A DNA stretch of 64,000 nucleotides from CBDBJK01 sp965206395 (lineage in GTDB: Bacteria > Chloroflexota > Dehalococcoidia > Lucifugimonadales > CATOSD01): the NCBI GenBank assembly GCA_965206395.1, contig CBDBJK010000004.1:1-64000 (forward strand), written 5' to 3'. Position numbers and translations under genes: made by a program. Positions 58,297 to 64,000 of the stretch are shown here, piece by piece; position 1 is the stretch's first letter; each line of letters starts with the position of its first letter. The notes below the pieces were generated by a model. That model ran no database searches. It saw nothing but the letters and a program-made list of their open reading frames with translations, and was not told the origin of the DNA.

Positions 58297-59499
58297 CTAT
58301 ACCACCGCGAGAGCACTGACCTCCATAAGTAATTCAGGGCGCAGCATCCGATGTATTATCACGCCAGTGGCGGCTGGAAAGTTGTCGCCGAAGTGTTTGC
58401 GCCGCACTTCCTGGACGCCTCGATAACCCATGAGACCGTTAGGAGCCACCCACTCGATAGTGTTCACCACGTCGTTCATCGAGTACCCTGCGGTATTCAA
58501 CACCTGAGCGATATTGCTGTATATTTGATCCGCTTGGGCTGCCATATCAAACCCGCCTATGTTCTCGTTTGTGGTGTGGTCCACCGACGATTGACCAGAT
58601 ATGTAAAGGAGGCGACCTTTCTTGATTCCTGCCACGTGAGTCAATCGGCTGTAGCGACCTTCCCACTGTGCGATGCGAATCTCCTCTCGGCTCCCTCCCT
58701 TTACTGCTACGGTCTCTACTTCTACGTGCCCATAGGGGCTAAGCAAGCGGTTGGCGACGATACCCGTAGCCGCCGGATATTGATCTCCGTAGAACTTACT
58801 CCGCACGGCGTCAGTATTGCTGTACTGAAGGATAGCCTGAGGGGAAACGTAGTCCAGGCTATTCACTATGTCACCAGGCTGAGCATCGCCTGCCTGCAGC
58901 ACTTCTCCTATCGACTTGTAGGCGAGGGCGGTCTGTTGGGCAGTATCCTGAGGATAGATACGCTTGCCGTCGACCCCTTCGCTGCCAATAAACCCCGATA
59001 GCCAGATGACGTCGCCAGCCTCTATTGCGGGGGCGTAAGTAAGTTGCTGATACCGTGCCCAGCCGGGGTCAATCACTCGCTTCTCATCTATTGTGGCTAC
59101 CGCGTTCACCTCTATGAGGGCATCGGGGCGCAGCAGACGCTCGACACATATGCCGGTTGAAGCCACAGGGGTGTCTCCCAGAAACTCCTTTCGTATGTCC
59201 CCCGTTTGGCGATATTGAGGAAGGCCAACCGGGTCGACGTAGTCCACAGTCTGCACAACGTTCTGAAAGCTAAGTCCCGCGGCCTCCAATACAACTCCCA
59301 GCTTTTCATAGATCAGCCTTGTCTGTTCCAGCAAATCACCTTTGCAAATCACCCTTCCCTCGGTCTCATAGTAGGCGCTGGCAGTCTGCCCTGACAGGTA
59401 AATCAGCCCGTTGCTTTCCACTGCCATACAGAAGGTGTAACGTTGCAGATCCAGCCACGGAAATTTCTTGGGGTCTACTTCGATAATATTTCGGCTCAT
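58297..59499 (-). CDS. Protein of three tandem RidA/YjgF domains
   Basis: 400 residues made of three YjgF/YER057c/UK114 domains (about 15-137, 148-267, 282-400). Each has a strand-entry motif (I-Y-L-S-G-Q, I-W-L-S-G-F, L-Y-I-S-G-Q) and a matching end (T-G-I-C-V-E-R-L-L, T-G-I-V-A-N-R-L-L, T-G-V-I-I-H-R-M-L, followed by E-V). Normal RidA is one domain forming a trimer; this chain could form the trimer alone. The Arg of the P-A-R-S motif needed for imine deamination is missing in all three (S or A there). It is the last gene of the minus-strand CaiB-MaoC run. Confidence 0.87.
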   Translation of the reverse strand: MSRNIIEVDPKKFPWLDLQRYTFCMAVESNGLIYLSGQTASAYYETEGRVICKGDLLEQTRLIYEKLGVVLEAAGLSFQNVVQTVDYVDPVGLPQYRQTGDIRKEFLGDTPVASTGICVERLLRPDALIEVNAVATIDEKRVIDPGWARYQQLTYAPAIEAGDVIWLSGFIGSEGVDGKRIYPQDTAQQTALAYKSIGEVLQAGDAQPGDIVNSLDYVSPQAILQYSNTDAVRSKFYGDQYPAATGIVANRLLSPYGHVEVETVAVKGGSREEIRIAQWEGRYSRLTHVAGIKKGRLLYISGQSSVDHTTNENIGGFDMAAQADQIYSNIAQVLNTAGYSMNDVVNTIEWVAPNGLMGYRGVQEVRRKHFGDNFPAATGVIIHRMLRPELLMEVSALAVV

Positions 59500-59554
59500 T
59501 TCTACTCCCAGGCAAAGCTAAACATGGTATCTTCTCTTTGGCGCGCGCATATTG

Positions 59555-60766
59555 CTAGGCTATCACCCCGGCCTTCATCAGGCGCTGTATCTCGTCCTCC
59601 GGCAAGTCAAGTAGCTGCCCAAGCACGTAATGGTTATCCTCACCAAGCAAAGGGGCGTGTCGAATGTTATCAGGCCGTTCTCCGTTCATGCTCCATGACA
59701 GAGTGCCCATAGGTCGCCGTCCCGTCTCAGGATGGTCTACCTGAGTTACGAATCCCCGCTCTACAAGATGAGAGTCTTCAAGCACCTCTCTAGAATCCAA
59801 TACCGACGCAGCCGGAACCCCTACCTCTTGTAGGGCAGCCATAACCTCGTTTGGCTCTTTCCCTTTGGTCCACGATTCAATGAGAGAATCCAGAGCCTCC
59901 TGGTTTTCCCATCGACTAGCGGCATCGACAAAGCGAGGGTCATCAGTCCATTCAGGTTGGCCTATGACATGACAGAGGGCATTCCATTGCGAGTCGGAGT
60001 CTATGGAGATGGCTAACCATTTCTGGTCTCCCTTGCAGAGGTAGACGTTGTGCGGAGCCTTGCTCTTGTCCCGGTTCCCCAGTCTATTGGCTTCCTGCCC
60101 ATTGAGGGTGTAGTCCATCACGGCTTCGGGTATCAGATTAGTGAAGACCTCGGACATTGCTACTTCGACGTACTGGCCCTCACCAGTTTTGAAGCGATGA
60201 TAAAGGGCTTCCAGCGTCGCGAGGGCACAGTAAGAGCCACTGAGAAGATCCGGTAACATGCTGCCTAAAATGCGCGGCTTCCCTCCCGGATACCCTGTGG
60301 TGGCGGCCACTCCGCTGAAAAGATTGACGGCGCTGTGAAAGCCGACGGAGTCCTTCATGGGGCCGGTGCGCCCAAATGCGCTCAGTGAGACGTATATGAC
60401 ATCGGGCCTGAGTTGCCGCACCGTTTCATACCCCAACCCGAGCTTCTCCATTGTACCTATCGAGTAGTTCTCGACAACCACGTCGCTGATGGTAATGAGT
60501 CGATGGGCGAGCCTCTGCCCTTCCTCGCTCCGCAGGTTAAGGGTGCAACTAAGCTTATTGTTGTTGACGGTGTTAAACCCGCCGCTTCGATTGACTCCGG
60601 GTATGGCCTCTGCGAATGGAGGCCATGTTCGCAGGGTCAGCCTCTCGCGGCTCTCCACCAGAATGACCTCGGCCCCTAGCCAGCCTAGCATCTGTGTGGC
60701 GAAGGGCATAGCTAAAATCTGGCCGAAGTCAGCTACCCGGATACCTTTCAGTGGCAGGTCTTTCAA
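59555..60766 (-). CDS. Family III CoA-transferase, type B (CaiB/BaiF)
   Basis: 403 residues from TTG 60766, chosen for AGGAGAG six bases upstream; a GTG at 60802 is the alternative. Type B traits: GAEVILVE, long segment before F-N-T-V-N-N-N-K-L-S-C-T-L, MDYTLNGQEANRLGN and APHNVYLCKGDQKW. Catalytic Asp D173 in L-P-D-L-L-S-G. It follows its type A partner by 59 bp. Confidence 0.88.
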   Translation of the reverse strand: MKDLPLKGIRVADFGQILAMPFATQMLGWLGAEVILVESRERLTLRTWPPFAEAIPGVNRSGGFNTVNNNKLSCTLNLRSEEGQRLAHRLITISDVVVENYSIGTMEKLGLGYETVRQLRPDVIYVSLSAFGRTGPMKDSVGFHSAVNLFSGVAATTGYPGGKPRILGSMLPDLLSGSYCALATLEALYHRFKTGEGQYVEVAMSEVFTNLIPEAVMDYTLNGQEANRLGNRDKSKAPHNVYLCKGDQKWLAISIDSDSQWNALCHVIGQPEWTDDPRFVDAASRWENQEALDSLIESWTKGKEPNEVMAALQEVGVPAASVLDSREVLEDSHLVERGFVTQVDHPETGRRPMGTLSWSMNGERPDNIRHAPLLGEDNHYVLGQLLDLPEDEIQRLMKAGVIA

Positions 60767-60825
60767 ATATGCTCTCCTGTTTCTTTCCGCCCTGTTTATC
60801 ACTTCAGTGAGGAAAACGAATCAAC

Positions 60826-62016
60826 TCAGGTCGTGGAATTATCCAGCCACTCGTCGAGAACCTGGGCCGAATGCTCTCCAAGCCGAGGAGCCGGACGGCG
60901 CAGTTGCCCGGAGTGCCCCTCCATGCGTATGGGATAGCCGGGTAGTTGGAACTTTTGCCCGTTGGGAGCTTCCAGGTTCCACATGAATTTCCGCGCCGCC
61001 ACCTGGTCCGACTCTACCATCTGCCCCACTCGATAGGCAGGGAAGAAAGGAACCCCTTTGCTCTGTGCCATCCGGGCGATCTCTTCGCCTGTGTGGTTCA
61101 TCGTCCATTCCAGAAGAAGAGGTTCGAGGGCATCCCAGTTGCGAGCGCGCTCGGTAGCGCTGCCGAAAACTTCGGACTCGCTCCAATCCGGGCTTCCCAT
61201 CATTTCTACCAATCCCTGCCAGTGCGACTCCATGCTGGCCATCACCACTACGTAGCCATCTTTGCACGGCATGTAAGCGTTAGGCATACGGCCGGAGACC
61301 ATAGGCCTGCGTCTCTTGGGTTCCAGATACGAAGCATGGGCCAGTTCCCAATTGAGAATCGTGGCAACAGCCTCTTGCTGGCTCAGGTCGATTTCTCCGC
61401 CTTCGCCAGTCCAATTTCGCATCATGACCGCGGCGAGGGTAGCAATAGACCCCTGAATTCCCGCTAGAAACTCGCCCACATAGGTATTGGCGCGCAGAGG
61501 CGGTTCCTGGTCGGCGTCGTGAACCATGTCAGGCGAACCGGGGGTAGCATAGGCCAGTCCACCGGCGCTTACGGCTATGAGGTCATCGCCCGCGTAGTTG
61601 CGATAAGGGCCTGTCAGTCCGAAGGGGGTAATGATGGTAACGATGAGTCGAGGGTTCAATTGTTTCAGATGACGCCATCTAAGGCCGAATCGCTCCAGGA
61701 ATTCGGAAGAGCGATTGATGACAAGGACATCCACGTGGCGCAGAAGATCGTGAAAGATTTCCAGGTCGCTTTGCTGGTTTATGTCCAGCGTGATGCCTCG
61801 TTTGTTGGCGTTGAGGTACAGATAGAGGCCGCTCCACTCATGATCAGCCACGCCGTCAGGAAAAGGGCCTTGCTTACGGGAGGCGTCCCCTCCAGGCATC
61901 TCTAGCTTCACTACGTCGGCCCCGGCATCAGCCAGGAGACGGGCGCAGTAGGGGCCGGATACCATCTCTCCATACTCTAGGACTCGCAAGTCCGACAGAG
62001 TTGAGCCTTCGAGCAT
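60826..62016 (-). CDS. Family III CoA-transferase, type A (CaiB/BaiF)
   Basis: 396 residues, ATG with GAGAGG upstream. Type A traits: GPYCARLLADAGADVVKLE, LYLYLNANKRGITLD, ITPFGLTGP, YMPCKDGYVVV. At the catalytic position it has Glu (E182 in V-G-E-F-L-A-G) in place of Asp. It stands between the MaoC-like genes and the type B gene and is likely co-transcribed with them. Confidence 0.88.
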   Translation of the reverse strand: MLEGSTLSDLRVLEYGEMVSGPYCARLLADAGADVVKLEMPGGDASRKQGPFPDGVADHEWSGLYLYLNANKRGITLDINQQSDLEIFHDLLRHVDVLVINRSSEFLERFGLRWRHLKQLNPRLIVTIITPFGLTGPYRNYAGDDLIAVSAGGLAYATPGSPDMVHDADQEPPLRANTYVGEFLAGIQGSIATLAAVMMRNWTGEGGEIDLSQQEAVATILNWELAHASYLEPKRRRPMVSGRMPNAYMPCKDGYVVVMASMESHWQGLVEMMGSPDWSESEVFGSATERARNWDALEPLLLEWTMNHTGEEIARMAQSKGVPFFPAYRVGQMVESDQVAARKFMWNLEAPNGQKFQLPGYPIRMEGHSGQLRRPAPRLGEHSAQVLDEWLDNSTT

Positions 62017-62066
62017 CTTGGCCTCTCAAGGTAAGAACGTGTTCAGGAATTCAGCATCGGGGCGTG

Positions 62067-62510
62067 CTATTGGTTGCGCTTCTGCGGAAGTCTAATGGAC
62101 GCGCTGGCTGGTTGCACTACCCTTTCACCTTTTTGATTCTCGATCCAGAGGTCACAATCCACCAGCGCCTCATCCATTTCGATGCGCACACCAGTCACGA
62201 TTCCAAAACAGGTAATGGAATCGCCAGGGTAAACCATGACCCGGTTACTGAAGCTCAGCTTTCGCAGAAAAGACTGAGGCCCCGCCCAGTCCTGGACGTG
62301 CTGTGAAAGGAAGCCGCCGAGCATTTGCCCGTCGACAAATGGCGCGTCAAACCCGCGCTCGCGCACGTAATCGGCGTCGTAGTGCAGCCGTATGAAGTCC
62401 CACGTGGCTGCTCCATAGGCCATCATGCGGGCCAGGTTGATCTCCTTCTTTAGGGGAGGAAGCTGCTCCCCTACCTGGATGTCTTCAAAGTAGCGCACCT
62501 GTGGCTCCAA
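62067..62510 (-). CDS. MaoC-like hot-dog protein, C-type half
   Basis: 147 residues, one hot-dog domain. The hydratase motif region reads T-W-D-F-I-R-L-H-Y-D-A-D-Y-V...G-F-D-A-P-F-V-D-G: the His and a nearby Asp are kept, but the final H-G is D-G. Together with the next hot-dog gene it resembles split double-hot-dog hydratases in which one subunit carries the active site. Probable role: reversible hydration of an enoyl-CoA. Confidence 0.8.
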   Translation of the reverse strand: MEPQVRYFEDIQVGEQLPPLKKEINLARMMAYGAATWDFIRLHYDADYVRERGFDAPFVDGQMLGGFLSQHVQDWAGPQSFLRKLSFSNRVMVYPGDSITCFGIVTGVRIEMDEALVDCDLWIENQKGERVVQPASASIRLPQKRNQ

Positions 62511-62555
62511 TAGCTCTTCCGTTGAGCGGAATTCGGGTCGATAGACCTATATCAC

Positions 62556-63047
62556 CTATGGACGATAAAAATGGGTTTCTGTGTTTCTAGCAAGCATTTC
62601 TTCGCGCTGATTATAGAACGTAACCTCGATTTCCTGAAAAACGAGGTTCCCTGAGCGGCCCGTCTTCTCATACACGTCCTTGATCTTCCAATGGGCCGTG
62701 ATGACATCATCCGGGTGGACGGGTTGGAAGAACTCATAGTCGTTGCCCGCGCGCAATCCCCTCAGCTCTCGTGCCTCGCCGCGCCCATACAGGTCGCCGT
62801 CGTCATCAATGTCGCTGTCGATATACTGCCAGGTGTCGCAGATAAGAGTCGGTGGAGCCATCACATCCTGCAGGCCCTGGTTTCTGGCGAACTCGACATC
62901 TGTGTACACTGGATTGAAGTCGCCAATGGCAAGGGCATACATTCGGATGGCAGGACGGCCTAGCGCATCCGGCGCGCGATAGATGACTTCCTTGCCCATG
63001 CCGTTCTTTAGCCGGGCGACTAGATCGTCAGATGACTCGCTAGACAT
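62556..63047 (-). CDS. MaoC-like hot-dog protein, N-type half
   Basis: 163 residues from ATG 63047 (GGAG upstream). The fold matches the N-terminal MaoC dehydratase domain: Y-A-L-A-I-G-D-F-N-P-V-Y-T-D-V, M-A-P-P-T-L, then H-P-D-D-V-I-T-A-H-W. It lacks the full hydratase motif and probably forms the structural partner of the protein encoded 45 bp further on. Confidence 0.8.
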   Translation of the reverse strand: MSSESSDDLVARLKNGMGKEVIYRAPDALGRPAIRMYALAIGDFNPVYTDVEFARNQGLQDVMAPPTLICDTWQYIDSDIDDDGDLYGRGEARELRGLRAGNDYEFFQPVHPDDVITAHWKIKDVYEKTGRSGNLVFQEIEVTFYNQREEMLARNTETHFYRP

Positions 63048-63103
63048 TCTGGTATTCTCCAATTAAAGACATGTAATTGTGAGTAACAAGACGCGAAGCT
63101 GTA

Positions 63104-63910
63104 TCAATGGCCCTCAAAATGGGGCTGGCTTTTCTCCAGGAAGGCTCTCAAGGCTTCCTGATGGTCTCTGCTGGTAAGAGTCAATATCTCTAGCTGAGCC
63201 GCTTCTCCCAGGTGTTCCTCCAGCGACTGTGTTTGCCCGCGATGCACCATTCCTTTTATCAATCGATTGGGGATTGGTGGTCGGTCCGCGATGCGCCGAG
63301 CCAGCGTCATAGTCTCTTCCTCAAGTTGAGACACCGGGACAAGGCGGTTTAGCACCCCCAGGCGGTGGGCTTCGTCGGCCTGCAGCCAGTCGCCAGTGTA
63401 AAGAAGCTCCAGGGCTTTGTTAGCGCCCATAGAGCGAGGATAGAGCCATGCGCCGCCTGTGTTTGGTACGAGGCCCATCTGTACGAAGGCGTTCATGAAG
63501 CGGGTGTTCTCGCAACCCATGCGAATATCGCAGGCCAGAACCCAGTCGAATCCGTCTCCGATTGCTAGGCCGTTTACCATGGCGATGGTAGGCTTTTCCA
63601 TCTGATGCAGTTGTAGTGTAATGCGCTGCGGGCCGTTTCTGATGAACTCCCATGTTTGGTAGGGAGTCTGATCTCCAAGCAGGCGATCCGTTCCGTGACT
63701 CTCTTCTTTGATATCCGCCGATGCGCAAAATGCCCGGCCAGCGCCGGTGAGAACGACGACTCTTACGTCAGAATCGTCGGCCACGTCCTGTAGCGCCACG
63801 TTTAGCTCCTCGAACATCTGCCGATTGATGGCATTAAGCCTTTCAGGGCGGTTCAGTGTCACCTTGGCGATGTGGTCTAGTTTCTCTAAAACTATAGTTT
63901 GAAATTCCAA
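63104..63910 (-). CDS. Crotonase-family protein (enoyl-CoA hydratase/isomerase-like)
   Basis: 268 residues from TTG 63910 with AGGAG upstream. Oxyanion segments: F-C-A-S-A-D-I (61-67) and G-L-A-I-G-D-G (114-120). The first hydratase Glu is replaced by Asp (D122 in F-D-W-V-L-A-C-D), the second by Ala (M-N-A-F). Hence, as in the crotonase at 16538-17374, plain hydration is doubtful. It is the first gene of the minus-strand run with the MaoC-like pair, CaiB pair and RidA-type protein. The 90 bp before it show no clear promoter. Confidence 0.86.
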   Translation of the reverse strand: MEFQTIVLEKLDHIAKVTLNRPERLNAINRQMFEELNVALQDVADDSDVRVVVLTGAGRAFCASADIKEESHGTDRLLGDQTPYQTWEFIRNGPQRITLQLHQMEKPTIAMVNGLAIGDGFDWVLACDIRMGCENTRFMNAFVQMGLVPNTGGAWLYPRSMGANKALELLYTGDWLQADEAHRLGVLNRLVPVSQLEEETMTLARRIADRPPIPNRLIKGMVHRGQTQSLEEHLGEAAQLEILTLTSRDHQEALRAFLEKSQPHFEGH

Positions 63911-64000
63911 GCCATCTGCTCCTGTGGGAAGCGTTCTTGCCGTTCACCGTGCTGTCGTTGATTCTGCATTGTTAGGGTGAGGCTGTCAAGTGCGCTGAAG

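Noticed and set aside
1..64000. tRNA, rRNA, riboswitch, replication origin or prophage genes
   Set aside because: Looked for in intergenic regions, but no convincing sequence was seen by eye; a covariance-model search would be needed to exclude small RNAs.

Overview
The window looks like a piece of a marine Chloroflexota genome of the SAR202/Dehalococcoidia type. That is an inference from gene content, not from a marker gene: many family III (CaiB/BaiF) CoA-transferases, an enolase-superfamily enzyme, luciferase-like flavin/F420 oxidoreductases, crotonases, SDRs, acyl-CoA carboxylase subunits and an RdhA/QueG-like iron-sulfur protein. No rRNA, tRNA, CRISPR or phage genes were recognised. Nine insertion sequences from five groups (IS630-like x3, IS427-like x2, IS1031-like x2, IS5-like x1, IS3-like x1) cover about 9.7 kb (15%). 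Four protein genes are cut by an IS, and several others carry single-base indels or a nonsense codon. This suggests either a decaying, IS-rich (for example host-associated) genome or indel errors in a long-read assembly; the IS insertions, with their target duplications, are real in either case.

Layout. 1-7.4 kb: enolase-superfamily enzyme (cut by the window edge), acyl-CoA-dehydrogenase-like flavoprotein, IS630 copy 1, luciferase-like oxidoreductase, alpha/beta hydrolase, acyl-CoA synthetase. 7.6-12.7 kb: a secreted SGNH hydrolase split by an IS5 element, then an IS427-like and an IS630 element side by side. 12.7-16.3 kb: two SDRs, a ThuA-like protein and an 85-bp direct repeat whose second copy carries an IS1031-like element. 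16.5-25.1 kb: crotonase plus a CaiB pair, an HdrB-like protein, a fused double CaiB and a GH99-like protein. 25.4-33.3 kb: glycine-oxidase-like enzyme, a phosphatase split by IS630 copy 3, a frameshifted carboxyltransferase, and an MFS transporter split by an IS3 element. 33.5-42.4 kb: second IS1031-like element, then a CaiB pair, biotin carrier, biotin carboxylase, carboxyltransferase and an IS-split RdhA/QueG-like gene, all on the plus strand. 42.5-48.9 kb: two tandem MMPL transporters and a VTT-domain protein. 49.2-57.0 kb: a signalling cluster (Tat lipoprotein solute-binding protein, two sensor kinases, three receiver proteins). 57.2-63.9 kb: a luciferase-like oxidoreductase facing a minus-strand operon of crotonase, two MaoC-like proteins, a CaiB pair and a triple-RidA protein.

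The most interesting theme is a recurring two-part CoA-transferase. Four times in the window a 'type A' CaiB paralogue lies next to a 'type B' paralogue (once fused into 826 residues behind a zinc ribbon). Type B always keeps the expected catalytic Asp; type A has Ser, Gln or Glu there in three of four cases. Two of the pairs travel with a crotonase lacking the hydratase Glu pair. This suggests heteromeric CoA-transferases, comparable to BbsEF, that start separate CoA-dependent catabolic routes.
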